Numbered from the stretch's first letter, positions 9,225 to 18,462 are shown. The stretch is DNA of 64,000 bases from Aurantiacibacter gangjinensis (GCF_001886695.1 NZ_CP018097.1:1507001-1571000), one strand, 5' to 3'. A program made the numbers and translations. The notes: a model not told the origin generated them from the sequence alone.

Positions 9225-11840
9225 CTATCGCACTCGTGAAGGCGCAATCATCACCGCATTGGCAAGGAGCAGGTCCAGGCCGTCGAGATAACCGCGCACG
9301 GTCGGGTCGTGCACGAAGCCGATGGCCATGCCGCGCCCGGTCCGCTCTGCGATGAGGTAGGGCTTGAATGCCATTTGGCGGCGATTTTCTTCCCAGACAT
9401 AGCCCGATGCGATGAGATTGTCCGGCTCGGCAAAGCGCACGACATTGGTGCCTGCCGATAGCGAGAGCGGCGTCAGGATCAGCGATCCGTCGGCGAATAC
9501 CACGGGCGGCGCATCGTCATAGCCGGAGGCGAGGAAGTTTTCCTCGTCCACTACCGTATTCAGCAGCGCGCCGGGCAGCGTGTCCGGGCGGCGCGAGCGA
9601 TCGACGATGGCCTCGCGGTAGTCTTCCAGGCTTTCGATGGCGGTGCCGGCGGACGTATCGCCGTCGCTATCCCCATCCTCGCCCGGCTCGCCGTCCAGCA
9701 CGGTTTCCGCATTGGTGGAGAACAGCGCATCGTCGCCGCTGGCAAAACTGCTCACCGCATTACCATAGGCCACCAGCACACCGCCGCCGCGCACATAGCT
9801 GCGCAGTGCGGATTGCACGCCGGAGGAGAGGCTGAAGCTGTCGGGCGCGATGATGACGTCCCACTCGCCAAGGTCGGCGCGCGCCACGGTGCCGGTGCGG
9901 ATCGGGGCGACGGGCAGGCCGAAGCGCTGCTCGATCACATAGCGCGTGGCGCCGGCGGAAAGCGGCGAGATGCCATCTTCCCACAAGATAGCGATGCGCG
10001 GCTCGGACACGCGCACGAAGCTGTTCGAGCCAAGGTTCGGCCCGTCCTGCACCCAGCTGGAGGATAGCGGCACGGTTTCTGCGCCGATCTGCCGCGCAAG
10101 GCTTTCAAGCTCGCTGAGCGAGCCATCGTTCTCGGACAGGGTATAGACCACCGTGCCGCGCGGGAAGCGGCGGCCCTCGGCAGTGAAGGCGGTGTCGGTG
10201 GCGCGGCCTACGAGGCCTGCACGCATAGCCTGCGCCACCAGCCTGATCTGCCCGCTATCGGTCCACGGCACGGCAAGGCCGAAAGCTCCCGCGCCGCGCA
10301 TTTCGGCTGCAATCGGCTCGTCTGCAGCGATGGGCGTTCCGGCAGAGGCGCTGGCGCATTCGGTCACATCCAGCCCGCTCATCTGCCCGACCGACCATGC
10401 GGTGGTGTCGTAGATTTCGTGCGGCAGGTCGACCGCGCGGCGGTCTTCCTGGCTGGCGATGAAATCGGCAGGCAATTCCACATCGCGGTCCAGCAGGCTG
10501 CGGATCAGGCGCGCATTGGGCTGGCGCATGGAGACGGAGAGATAGCCTTGCGGATAGGTTCGCCCGCAAGCCGACGCGCTGCCTGACACGCGGCCCACGG
10601 CAATGCCCTGATGGGCGAGGCGGCGGGCAAGGCTTTCGGCATTGTAGCGCCTGTCCGCCAGGTCGATCACGAACCAGCCGGTGCCGACGCCGCCCTGCGC
10701 GCCCTCGCGGCGGTAAGCCGCGTAATCGCGCAGGAACAGGCCCGCATTACGCGCCACGGTTTCCGCCGTTGCCAGCGAAGTGACGAACTGGTTGCGCACG
10801 CCCTCGCCATAGGTCAGCACTTCGCCATTGCTGCGGTTCCAGACAAGGCCCCGGGCAGAGCCCTGCTCGAAGGTCATGCCGATCGCGCCGTTCAGCGTGG
10901 GCCAGGTGTCGCCATAACCGGGATAGAAGGCGTCGAAGATTTCGCGCGTGTAATAGGGCTCCCCGATCCGGTCCATCCACTGGCCCATATTCTGGCCCAG
11001 CAGTTCCTGCTTACGGCGCTGGTCATCGGTAATGTAGGGGTTGAACGGGTCTGCGCTGGGCGGGAAGAAATAGGTCTGGTCGCCGCCCATTTCATGCACG
11101 TCCGCCAGCACGACCGGCTGCCATGCCGCAATGGCGGCTACCTTGCCGCGCGTTTCGGGCTGGGTGAGGGCGAACCAGTCGCGGTTGAGATCGAACAGGT
11201 AATGGTTGGTGCGTCCGTTGGGCCACGGCTCGTCATGCCCGGCGGTGTAGCGATTGCCCGAAGGCTCGATACCCAGCTGCTGATAATAGGATGAAGTGAA
11301 GCGCGCGCGCCCGTCCGGGTTCTGCATCGGGTCGATCACCACCACGCTATCGCGCAGGATCGTGTCGACCAGCTCGTCTCCCTCCGCGGCGAGCAGGTGG
11401 TAGGCAAGCGCAAGGCCCGCATCCACGCCGCTGATCTCGTTGCCGTGCACGCTATAGGCCAGCCATGTGACCGGCACCGATCCCGCCACCGGCTCCCCGC
11501 CATTGCCGATGCGCTGTACATCGGCTTGGATGTCGTCGATCCGCGCCATATTGTCGCGCGAGGTGATGACGGCGTAGACCAGCGGGCGGCCTTCCCAGCT
11601 GCGGGCATATTCCACCAGCCGCATCCGCTCGGGCGCGGCTTGCGCCAGCGCCTGCATATAGGCGATGACCATATCGGGCCGGGTGATCTGTTCACCCGAG
11701 CGATGGCCTGCCACGGCTTCCAGCGTCGGAATCTCCGCGTCGAACTCGCCTTCCAGGAAGCTTTGCGCCGCCACCGGCGTAACCGGCACAAGCGTTGCGG
11801 CGAAGATGGCGGCAAGGGCGCCGGACAGCAGGCGAAGCAT
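9225..11840 (-). CDS. Secreted M14 family zinc carboxypeptidase
   Basis: 871 residues with a signal peptide (MLRLLSGALAAIFAATLVPVTPVAAQ). M14 zinc ligands are visible: His132 and Glu135 in VHGNEISG, and the third ligand His249 in LADVHEMGG. Between them is the substrate loop SGNRYTAGHDEPWPNGRTNHY with NRDW. The C-terminal half is an accessory region that includes a glutamine-amidotransferase-like segment (GGVLVAYGN), as in other long bacterial M14 peptidases. It likely trims peptides in the periplasm or outside the cell. It is divergent from the LysR regulator at 11953, which might control it (inference from position only). Confidence 0.88.
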   Translation of the reverse strand: MLRLLSGALAAIFAATLVPVTPVAAQSFLEGEFDAEIPTLEAVAGHRSGEQITRPDMVIAYMQALAQAAPERMRLVEYARSWEGRPLVYAVITSRDNMARIDDIQADVQRIGNGGEPVAGSVPVTWLAYSVHGNEISGVDAGLALAYHLLAAEGDELVDTILRDSVVVIDPMQNPDGRARFTSSYYQQLGIEPSGNRYTAGHDEPWPNGRTNHYLFDLNRDWFALTQPETRGKVAAIAAWQPVVLADVHEMGGDQTYFFPPSADPFNPYITDDQRRKQELLGQNMGQWMDRIGEPYYTREIFDAFYPGYGDTWPTLNGAIGMTFEQGSARGLVWNRSNGEVLTYGEGVRNQFVTSLATAETVARNAGLFLRDYAAYRREGAQGGVGTGWFVIDLADRRYNAESLARRLAHQGIAVGRVSGSASACGRTYPQGYLSVSMRQPNARLIRSLLDRDVELPADFIASQEDRRAVDLPHEIYDTTAWSVGQMSGLDVTECASASAGTPIAADEPIAAEMRGAGAFGLAVPWTDSGQIRLVAQAMRAGLVGRATDTAFTAEGRRFPRGTVVYTLSENDGSLSELESLARQIGAETVPLSSSWVQDGPNLGSNSFVRVSEPRIAILWEDGISPLSAGATRYVIEQRFGLPVAPIRTGTVARADLGEWDVIIAPDSFSLSSGVQSALRSYVRGGGVLVAYGNAVSSFASGDDALFSTNAETVLDGEPGEDGDSDGDTSAGTAIESLEDYREAIVDRSRRPDTLPGALLNTVVDEENFLASGYDDAPPVVFADGSLILTPLSLSAGTNVVRFAEPDNLIASGYVWEENRRQMAFKPYLIAERTGRGMAIGFVHDPTVRGYLDGLDLLLANAVMIAPSRVR

Positions 11841-11952
11841 AGGATCTCCCGGAATGGATGCTTGACGCCTGCATGTCGCGGGCCGCGCGTATGGTCAAGC
11901 GGGTTGCCGCGCCGCCGCGCAATGCATAAATGCCCCAGCCGGACGAGACACG

Positions 11953-12741
11953 ATGAAACGCACCCACCTGCCCCTCAACGCCCTGCGCGTATACGATGCC
12001 GCCGCGCGGCACCTGTCCTTCACCCGCGCGGCAGACGAGCTGGCGGTGACGCCGGCCGCCGTCGGGCAGCAGATCCGCGCGCTGGAAGATGTGCTTGGCG
12101 TGGTGCTGTTCCGCCGCACTTCCAAAGGTCTGCAACTGACTGACGAAGGCGAGGCCGGGCTGGACCTGCTGCGCGAAGGCTTCCTGCGGTTCGAGGAAAG
12201 CGTGCAGGCAATGCAGGCCGGGCAGGCGAGCAGCAATTACGCCATTGCCGCGCCGCGCGAATTCTACGCCCAGTGGCTCGCGCCGCGCCTTGCGGAATTC
12301 CAGCGTGCCAATCCCGATATCACCGTGCAGCTGACGGCAGACGAGAATGCGGACTTCACCGAAGCCAATCTCGACCTCGCCGTGCGCCTGATCGACGGGC
12401 CGGAGAATCTGGAAGGCACCAAGCTGGTGGGCGGCTGCAAGGTCTGCGTGGCTGCGCCTGGCGCGCCCGAAAGCTGGATCAGCTGGCCGACCTATGAAGC
12501 GCCCGAAAAGGCGCGGGTGGTGCTGCAAGTGGGCAATGCCGGACAGGTGCTGTCATCGGCGCTGGCGGGCATAGGCCGCGCATGGCTGCCCATGCCGCTG
12601 GTGGAAGAGCATCTCGCCAATGGCCGGCTGGAACAGATCGGCGAGCCCGAGGATTGCCGCCGCGCCTACTGGCTCGTCGCCCCGCGCCCGCAATGGCGCC
12701 AGAAGAAGGTGAAGGCGCTGGTCGAGTTTCTCGGCGGGTGA
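11953..12741 (+). CDS. LysR family transcriptional regulator, GcvA-like
   Basis: 262 residues, slightly short for the family (about 300). The N-terminal winged helix-turn-helix is classic: LNALRVYDAAARHLSFTRAADELAVTPAAVGQQI, then LFRRTSKGLQLTDEG. The opening 'LPLNALRVYDAAARHLSFTRAA' is of the GcvA/AmpR subgroup. A truncated periplasmic-binding-like effector domain follows. Transcribed away from the M14 peptidase gene with a 112-base shared intergenic region, the usual arrangement for a LysR regulator and its target. Confidence 0.9.
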   Translation: MKRTHLPLNALRVYDAAARHLSFTRAADELAVTPAAVGQQIRALEDVLGVVLFRRTSKGLQLTDEGEAGLDLLREGFLRFEESVQAMQAGQASSNYAIAAPREFYAQWLAPRLAEFQRANPDITVQLTADENADFTEANLDLAVRLIDGPENLEGTKLVGGCKVCVAAPGAPESWISWPTYEAPEKARVVLQVGNAGQVLSSALAGIGRAWLPMPLVEEHLANGRLEQIGEPEDCRRAYWLVAPRPQWRQKKVKALVEFLGG

Positions 12742-12768
12742 TGCGGTGGCGGTGAAAGCTGGCCCTTC

Positions 12769-13584
12769 ATGCTAGATTATTGGCCGATCCTTCTCATCGC
12801 CATTGTTGTCCTGGCCTTTGCCGCGCGCAGCTATGCGAAGCGGGCGAAGCGCAAGCGCCTGTTGGCAACACCGCTCACGCGTGAACAGAGGCAGGTCCTC
12901 GCACGGCTGGTGCCGATCACACGCCGCCTGCCCGATGAATTGCGCCCCAAACTGGAAGGCAAGATCAACCTGTTCCTCGATCAGGTGACATTCCACGGCA
13001 ATAACGGCATCGAAATGCGCGACGAGATGCGCCTTTCCATCGCTGCGCAGGCTTGCCTGCTGGTGGTGAACAGCCCCGTATGGTTCGACACGCTGCGCAC
13101 GATCCTCGTCTATCCGTCCGCCTTCAGCACGGGGCGCGGCGACCACGATGGCTTCCTCGTGCATGAGCGCGACAGCGGCACGGCTGGCGAAAGCTGGGAT
13201 CGCGGGCCGGTGATCCTGTCATGGGACCACGCTTTGCATGGCGGTCTGGACCCTGCCGACGGGCATAATGTCGTCATCCACGAATTCGCCCACCAGCTCG
13301 ACGCGCTGACCGGCAGCACGAACGGCATTCCCATCCTGCGCAAAGGCCAGCGTTATGAGAAGTGGGAGAAGGCAATGCTCGATGCCTATAACAGTCATCT
13401 CGAAAGCGTGGAGCGCGGCCAGAGCACGCTCATCGACCCCTATGGCGCGACCAACCACCAGGAATTCTTTGCGGAAGCGACAGTGACCTTCTTCGAGAAG
13501 CCCCGCGACATGCGCCGCGAGGAACCGCGGCTGTATGAGCAACTGGCGCAGCTTTACGCGCTCGATCCGGCTGGGTGGGGTTGA
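12769..13584 (+). CDS. mtfA: M90 family zinc metallopeptidase, MtfA-like
   Basis: 271 residues with an N-terminal membrane-anchor-like helix (LDYWPILLIAIVVLAFAA). The zinc-binding HEFAHQLD motif has His171, Glu172 and His175; a downstream acidic segment, HQEFFAEATVTFFEKP, supplies the further glutamate ligand expected in MtfA. MtfA in Escherichia coli is a peptidase that binds the Mlc repressor and so links to glucose PTS control; here a PTS link cannot be assumed. Begins 27 bases after the LysR gene, probably co-transcribed. Downstream sequence changes to an AT-richer character. Confidence 0.87.
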   Translation: MLDYWPILLIAIVVLAFAARSYAKRAKRKRLLATPLTREQRQVLARLVPITRRLPDELRPKLEGKINLFLDQVTFHGNNGIEMRDEMRLSIAAQACLLVVNSPVWFDTLRTILVYPSAFSTGRGDHDGFLVHERDSGTAGESWDRGPVILSWDHALHGGLDPADGHNVVIHEFAHQLDALTGSTNGIPILRKGQRYEKWEKAMLDAYNSHLESVERGQSTLIDPYGATNHQEFFAEATVTFFEKPRDMRREEPRLYEQLAQLYALDPAGWG

Positions 13585-13837
13585 GGTCTATAAAGAGCGG
13601 GCCAAGCGCCGGTGGTAAGTCTGCGCATGGCACACCTACTGCCGGCAGGTCCGTTTTTTGGGCGGAAGGCGGACTGTCGGGTTATTAATCTCCCAACCAA
13701 GAAGAAGCCTTTACTCGAAGGCCTTACTTTCTTGCGCCTCGCAAGCTCAGCGATAAAATGAACTATTGTATCTCGGTTGCCTTCTGCGATTGGCGAGAAC
13801 GGCATCTAATTTTAGCATCCCGAAGCAACGGTAAGAA
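13585..13837. other. Non-coding left border of the accessory stretch
   Basis: 253 bases without a convincing gene. Base composition drops from strongly GC-rich to near balanced from about 13680. A short palindrome CTGCCGGCAG occurs near 13640. No tRNA, attachment-site repeat or transposase fragment was recognised. It separates mtfA from the HEPN protein gene. Confidence 0.5.
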
Positions 13838-14854
13838 ATGGCCCAGTATAAATATTATTTCGCTTATCCGCTTGAGGCGATCTGGATCGGACCCCGCGTT
13901 TCCGGCGACACACCGCTCGGCACGGGTGGCTGGGGCGCGCTTATGAAGGAGGTCGTAGGAGATGTTGAAGTTGACGGTTGGCAACTGCGGGTGGAGCGAG
14001 ATGGCTGCATGGTGCTCACGCCGCCGCAGGATAGTGAGGTGGATCAGCCAATTAGTCAGGAGCGTGTTGATGTCGACGTAAAGAGGTGGCGGGATGTTTG
14101 CGCGCGGCTCAATGCCTTCAGTCTTCTCCTTGCCTCGGAAAGTGACAAGGCAGGAAATGAAGCTAGCGTTTCATTCAGGTATCTCGACCATCAGGAAATC
14201 GTCGTTACGAGGGGCGCAAACGGTGAAGACTATCCAGCTTTCAGGATGAATCAGACTGCCCACAACCAATGGAGAATGAGGCGTGACCTGGGTAGCGACC
14301 CCCGAAATGCGGGGCTTTTATTGATGAGAAGCGAGCGGTCTCATGAGACCGTGGCCAATGCAATCAACGCTTATGTATCGACGGTTGAGGATCCGACAGC
14401 GCTAAGGTTGCTCGACATGCTTGCGATTGCGCAAAGCGATTTTCATTCAGGCAAGCACAACCCCTCCGTGGTCCTTGCTTGGTTTGTGATCGAAAGCCTT
14501 CTCAACATTGAATGGAATCGGTGGCTGGAGAGCAACAATAACGTGGTGGACGTAACATCCGACGGTGAGGAGATTATGAGAATTAACTCCAGCCGTAAGC
14601 AGCTTCTGACTGGTCGAGACTATACCGCCTCGATAATCTCTCAGAATCTGGAATTAATTGGTCTGCTTAAGCATGGTGATTTGAAAGATATCGACACGGT
14701 AAGGAAGAGTCGGAATGCTATCGCCCACAAAGCAAACACAGATTTTGGGCTCGATGAGCCGATGTTAGCTCTTCGTACAGCAATGCTTCTTTTCAGCCGA
14801 GAGTTTAAAGTTGAAGTCGTTCCAAACGTAGGGCGATCTTGGAGAACGCCGTGA
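13838..14854 (+). CDS. HEPN-domain protein, possible RNase-type defence effector
   Basis: 338 residues, ATG preceded by GGTAAGA. The first 190 residues (YYFAYPLEAIWIGPRV...) are not recognised. The C-terminal 130 are helical and contain the HEPN signature R-N-A-I-A-H (Arg292 to His297), the R-polar-x3-H catalytic motif of HEPN ribonucleases, preceded by LKDIDTVRKS and followed by a helix (EPMLALRTAMLLFSREF). The overall plan, an N-terminal sensor-like domain and C-terminal HEPN, resembles Apea-like HEPN proteins found among antiphage and toxin genes. Codon use is visibly AT-richer than neighbours, suggesting horizontal acquisition. No antitoxin or methylase partner is adjacent. The HEPN motif is seen; RNase activity and a defence role are inference. 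Confidence 0.62.
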   Translation: MAQYKYYFAYPLEAIWIGPRVSGDTPLGTGGWGALMKEVVGDVEVDGWQLRVERDGCMVLTPPQDSEVDQPISQERVDVDVKRWRDVCARLNAFSLLLASESDKAGNEASVSFRYLDHQEIVVTRGANGEDYPAFRMNQTAHNQWRMRRDLGSDPRNAGLLLMRSERSHETVANAINAYVSTVEDPTALRLLDMLAIAQSDFHSGKHNPSVVLAWFVIESLLNIEWNRWLESNNNVVDVTSDGEEIMRINSSRKQLLTGRDYTASIISQNLELIGLLKHGDLKDIDTVRKSRNAIAHKANTDFGLDEPMLALRTAMLLFSREFKVEVVPNVGRSWRTP

Positions 14855-15053
14855 CTAACCGAAATATTTAGGCTGGAAACGTCGGACAATCTGAAAAATT
14901 TTGGTAGCATGACGAGCGATACGCTCGGAACGGCGGCTCTTGGACTTGCGTACCCGCTCATGAATTTCCGCAATGAGGTCGCAAGCGGACGCCTCACGTT
15001 GCGACCGCTTTGCTGTAGTCCATCCGCTTTGCCTGAGCTATTCGTGGTTCTCG

Positions 15054-15575
15054 ATGACCACACCCACCCTCACCACGCCGCGCTTCAGCTGCCGCCCGCT
15101 TAAACAAGGCGACGAAGCGGCCATGTGGCCGGCTTTCTCCAACGACGATCACATGCGTTACTGGTCGCGCGCGGCTTTCGAGGACAAGGGCGAGTTTGCC
15201 GAGTATCTGCACGACACCGAATGGGGCGGCCGCACATGGATAGCCGAACCCATGGATGGCGGCGCTCCTGTTTTCCGCATGGTCGCCAGTAGCGATACAG
15301 AGCAGGTGGCCGAAATCGGCTATATCATGGTGCCGGGCAATGAAGGGCGCGGCATTGCGCGCGAATGCCTGACGGCGCTCATCACGCATTTGTTTCGCGA
15401 AGAGGGCTATCACCGCATCTTTGCCGATGTCGATCCGCGCAACCACCGTTCCAATCGCTTGCTGGAACGGCTCGGCTTCACGCGCGAGGCGCATCTGCGC
15501 CAAGCGATGAAGACGCATATCGGTTGCGCGGACACGTGGCTGTGGGGGCTGCTCGCAGAGGAATGGGCGGGCTAG
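15054..15575 (+). CDS. GNAT family N-acetyltransferase, RimJ/RimL-like
   Basis: 173 residues from ATG 15054; the frame is open further upstream but that part is not protein-like. Typical GNAT order: N-terminal TPRFSCRPLKQGDEAAMW, central IGYIMVPGNEGRGIARE acetyl-CoA-binding loop (a Q/R-x-x-G-x-G/A variant), then ADVDPRNHRSNRLLERLGF, the hallmark of RimJ/RimL/YdaF-like N-acetyltransferases. Substrate (protein N-terminus, amino acid or antibiotic-like amine) cannot be told. GC-rich again, so it marks a return to resident sequence after the HEPN gene. Confidence 0.85.
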   Translation: MTTPTLTTPRFSCRPLKQGDEAAMWPAFSNDDHMRYWSRAAFEDKGEFAEYLHDTEWGGRTWIAEPMDGGAPVFRMVASSDTEQVAEIGYIMVPGNEGRGIARECLTALITHLFREEGYHRIFADVDPRNHRSNRLLERLGFTREAHLRQAMKTHIGCADTWLWGLLAEEWAG

Positions 15576-15697
15576 GTCGCGCTGGCCTGTCGCCATAGCT
15601 GTGGCCATCGGCGATTAATCTTTGACGCGATAGCTGCAATGTGCTGCCAAGGGGGCGCAATTCATCCGGTCCGAATGGGCCTGACATGGGGGCATTT

Positions 15698-16975
15698 ATG
15701 CTGAAGACTATCCGTTATTCCGCGCTGCTGGCCGGTGCATCCGCACTGCTGGCACCCGCGGCCATCGCGCAAGAGCGCAATCTGGACCGCGAGACGAGCG
15801 ACATCCGCACCTTCTCCGGCCGCGTGGAAAACGCGCCTTCCGTGTTCACCGTCACGATTCCTGCGGACACGTCCATGCGGATCGACGTGCTGGCCACGGG
15901 TGATTTCGATCCGGTCGTGCGCGTGCTGGATGCGCGCTCGGGCGATCTGATCGCGGAAGACGATGATGGCGGCGACGGGCTCAATTCCCGCGTGAACGTG
16001 TCGGGCGAGAATGGTCGCCGCGTCCGTATCGAGGTCGACAGTTTCGATTCCGAATGGGTCGAGGAAGGCGAAAGCTATGGTGGGCGGTTCAACCTGCAGC
16101 TGACCAGCCGCACCGGCGCCGCGGTCGGCACGCGGGCGGTGACCTATGGTGCGCGCGAAACCGGCACGATTCTCGATTCCGGCGATGAGAACCTTTTCAC
16201 CTTCCGCGCCGCCGCGGGCGACATGATCGAAGTCGCCCTCTTGAGCGAGGGGGAGCTGGACCCGTATCTGACGCTGCGCGATGCCTCCGGCGGAGACATC
16301 CTGACCGATGACGATGGCGGGCAGGGCTTCAATTCCTACCTGCGCCATACGTTCGAGGACGCGGGCACCTATACGATCGTCGCCAGCGGCTTCGGCAGCA
16401 GCACGGGCGATTACACGCTGCGCGTGCGCGATCGGCGCGAAGCGAGCGCACAGCTGCCGCTGCAGGTGATCGGCTTCAACGATACCGCCAGCGGCGAGGT
16501 AACCTCCAGCTGGAACAGCGACAGTATGATGCCGACGCATATCGACTACCAGCTGAGCGAAGAGGCGCTGGCCGCCGTGCTCGCGGGCAATGGCCAGGTC
16601 ACCATCCGCATGAATGCGGGCGAGGGCGGCGATGCCGATTTCGGCGGCTCGATCGATCCGCTCCTGGAGCTGGGCTTCGAAACGCCATACGGCTTCGCCG
16701 TAGCTGACAGGGACGATGACGGTGGCGAGGGTCTGAATTCCATGTTGCCCGTCGATCTCGGCCTGATCGCGGACAATCCCGGCCTGCTGGACATGCTGCG
16801 CATCCGCGCGCAGGGGCTGGGCGGATCGTCGGGCGCCTATACGCTCACCATCACGCCGGGCATGGAAGAGCGGATCGAGCCTGCGGATGCGGAGATCATG
16901 CTGGAGGCGGCAGCGCCGCCGCCCATCCGCATTCCGCCGCCGGGGCCGCCCGCGCCGCCGCGTCCAAGTAACTGA
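15698..16975 (+). CDS. Secreted protein with three PPC-like beta repeats
   Basis: 425 residues from ATG 15698, which has a GGGGG Shine-Dalgarno-like stretch 5 bases upstream and opens a signal peptide (MLKTIRYSALLAG...AIAQ); ATG 15686 is an alternative. Three repeats carry the same acidic loop: DDDGGDGLNS (about residue 90), DDDGGQGFNS (about 206) and DDDGGEGLNS (about 346), set in bacterial pre-peptidase C-terminal (PPC)-like beta units (FTVTIPADTSMRIDVLATGDFDPVVRVLD). The loops probably bind calcium (inference). The C-terminus is a proline-rich tail. No catalytic domain is present, so it looks like a stand-alone binding or surface protein. A strong terminator follows. Confidence 0.7.
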   Translation: MLKTIRYSALLAGASALLAPAAIAQERNLDRETSDIRTFSGRVENAPSVFTVTIPADTSMRIDVLATGDFDPVVRVLDARSGDLIAEDDDGGDGLNSRVNVSGENGRRVRIEVDSFDSEWVEEGESYGGRFNLQLTSRTGAAVGTRAVTYGARETGTILDSGDENLFTFRAAAGDMIEVALLSEGELDPYLTLRDASGGDILTDDDGGQGFNSYLRHTFEDAGTYTIVASGFGSSTGDYTLRVRDRREASAQLPLQVIGFNDTASGEVTSSWNSDSMMPTHIDYQLSEEALAAVLAGNGQVTIRMNAGEGGDADFGGSIDPLLELGFETPYGFAVADRDDDGGEGLNSMLPVDLGLIADNPGLLDMLRIRAQGLGGSSGAYTLTITPGMEERIEPADAEIMLEAAAPPPIRIPPPGPPAPPRPSN

Positions 16976-16991
16976 CCTGACGTTTACAGGC

Positions 16992-17025
16992 AAAGGGCGG
17001 GAAGCGCGGCTTTCCGCCCTTTTTC
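16992..17025 (+). terminator. Rho-independent terminator after the PPC-repeat protein gene
   Basis: AAAGGGCGGGAAGC pairs with GCTTTCCGCCCTTT (one G-U) around a 3-base GCG loop and runs directly into TTTTTCTT. It is a textbook intrinsic terminator 17 bases after the stop codon. Confidence 0.88.
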
Positions 17026-17053
17026 TTGGTTAACGGCGGTTGCCGAGTATAAC
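17026..17053 (+). promoter_or_regulatory. Possible promoter of the OmpA-family gene
   Basis: TTGGTT at 17026-17031 and TATAAC at 17048-17053 with 16-base spacing, directly behind the upstream terminator. A leader of about 200 bases would separate it from the ORF. Prediction by eye. Confidence 0.4.
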
Positions 17054-17262
17054 GGTTCGCCGCACCGGCTGCTCGCGCGGGCCGCAAAAGCCGCATTTCT
17101 GCCATATTTGTTCATCTGCGCGAAAGGCGGGGCTGACATCCCGCTCCTTCCGGCGTGCCTGGTCCGCAAGCGCGCCGCCGGATTTTTCACAGCGGACGGG
17201 TTCCCCCTGGCACCCCAACGGGTGTCACCCGTGCAGATGCTGTCCACTCGAAGGAGACCTCT

Positions 17263-18150
17263 ATGAAAACCCTCGCATACAAGTCCGCGCCGCTCGCGCT
17301 GCTGGCCGCCATGGCTCTGCCGGCCACTGCCGTCGCCGCGCAGGAACTGCCGCAAACCGACGTTGCCGCGGATGGCGACATCAATGTCTATGGCCAGCTG
17401 CCCGCCGATCTCGACGCGCTGCCCGACGGGCCGGAGCTGGAAGGCTTCATCTCCGCGCGCAGCGGCAACAATGTGCAGGTGACCACCGAAAGCGGCGAGC
17501 AGCTGTTCCTCGTCGCCCCCACCACCGATATCCGCGCGCGCGGCGGCTTCCTCGGCCTCGGCCGTACCACGCTGACGGCGTCCGCGCTGATGAACGGCCT
17601 GCCGGTCAGCGTCGAGACGGTGCAGTGGGCAGGCGGCCTCATCGCCAGCCAGGTGCGCTTTTCCGATAACGACCTCGAAACCGCCCAGATGATCGCCACC
17701 GGCACCAACCAGCGCTTCGTGGCCAACGAGGAAGCGACCGAGGCCCTGCGCGGCCGCGTCGCCAATATCGACAATTACAATGTGATGGAGGCCACCAACG
17801 TCTATTTCGACACCGGCCGCCACAACCTCTCGCCGCAAGCCGAGCGCAACCTTTGCAACGCCGCCGCACAGGCCGAAGCGACTGACAACGCGCTGATCCT
17901 GGTGGTGGGCTATACCGACGATGTGGGCGATTACGACTACAACCAGGAACTGTCCGAACGCCGCGCCACCCGGGTGGTCAACTACCTGCAGCAGCAGTGC
18001 GGGTGGGAGCCATGGCGCATGATGACGCCCACCGGCATGGCCGAGGCCGATCCGGCAGCGGACAATTCCACCGAAGCGGGCCGCGCGCAGAACCGCCGCG
18101 TCTCGGTCAACATCCTCGTCAGCAAGGCTGTCGAAGGCATGGGTGGGTGA
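17263..18150 (+). CDS. OmpA family outer-membrane-associated protein
   Basis: 295 residues from ATG 17263 with AAGGAG at 17251-17256, an excellent ribosome-binding site. Signal peptide (MKTLAYKSAPLALLAAMALPATAVAAQ), then an OB-like segment of about 80 residues (LEGFISARSGNNVQV...DIRARGGFLGL), then a C-terminal OmpA domain: NVYFDTGRHNLSP, VVGYTDDVGDYDYNQELSERRA and NRRVSVNI, the peptidoglycan (diaminopimelate)-binding signature with conserved Asp and Arg. There is no beta-barrel, so it is a periplasmic peptidoglycan-binding protein rather than a porin. Single-gene unit flanked by terminators. Confidence 0.85.
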   Translation: MKTLAYKSAPLALLAAMALPATAVAAQELPQTDVAADGDINVYGQLPADLDALPDGPELEGFISARSGNNVQVTTESGEQLFLVAPTTDIRARGGFLGLGRTTLTASALMNGLPVSVETVQWAGGLIASQVRFSDNDLETAQMIATGTNQRFVANEEATEALRGRVANIDNYNVMEATNVYFDTGRHNLSPQAERNLCNAAAQAEATDNALILVVGYTDDVGDYDYNQELSERRATRVVNYLQQQCGWEPWRMMTPTGMAEADPAADNSTEAGRAQNRRVSVNILVSKAVEGMGG

Positions 18151-18279
18151 GGTTTTGTGGGGAGCCTGCATCCGCAGGCTCCTCCTCCCTGCTATTCCCT
18201 CCGCTGCGCTGCGGGGCAGGTCCGGTCGGGCGGTCGCCCTCTGTCGACCTGCGGTCGAATTGCAGTGATGCTATTACGA

Positions 18280-18308
18280 GGGCGGGAGGCACGAGCTTCC
18301 CGCCCTTT
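18280..18308 (+). terminator. Probable terminator after the OmpA-family gene
   Basis: GGGCGGGA (18280-18287) pairs perfectly with TCCCGCCC (18298-18305), followed by only TTT. A moderate intrinsic terminator, about 130 bases past the stop codon. Confidence 0.55.
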
Positions 18309-18361
18309 CGCTTGTCCGAAGCGAAGCTTCGCATAGGCCGAACGGCCGCCCGCAGTCCTGT

Positions 18362-18379
18362 CCTGAGCTTGTCGAAGGG
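18362..18379. repeat. Sphingomonad REP-like element copy 1
   Basis: CCTGAGCTTGTCGAAGGG, an imperfect palindrome whose relatives recur at 21253-21269, 21361-21383 and 21424-21446. Dispersed extragenic palindromes of this sequence are common in sphingomonad genomes (established knowledge). Confidence 0.7.
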
Positions 18380-18462
18380 GGCCGCGCAGCGGAGCGGAGC
18401 GAATAGCCACGAGGACCGGGCCGCGGATGCGGTCCGGAACACAAAAGACAGCCCCGCCCTTT

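Larger units (their letters stand above)
18151..18462. other. Intergenic region with hairpins and a REP-like palindrome
   Basis: 312 bases without a gene. It holds a 9-base hairpin at 18161-18182 (GGAGCCTGC/GCAGGCTCC, loop ATCC) just after the OmpA-family stop, a terminator-like hairpin at 18280-18308, and one CCTGAGCTTGTCGAAGGG element at 18362-18379. The rest is GC-rich with no recognised signal. Confidence 0.6.

Noticed and set aside
14909-15103. 64-residue frame between the HEPN gene and the GNAT gene
   Set aside because: Overlaps the GNAT start in another frame, no RBS, no family-like features.
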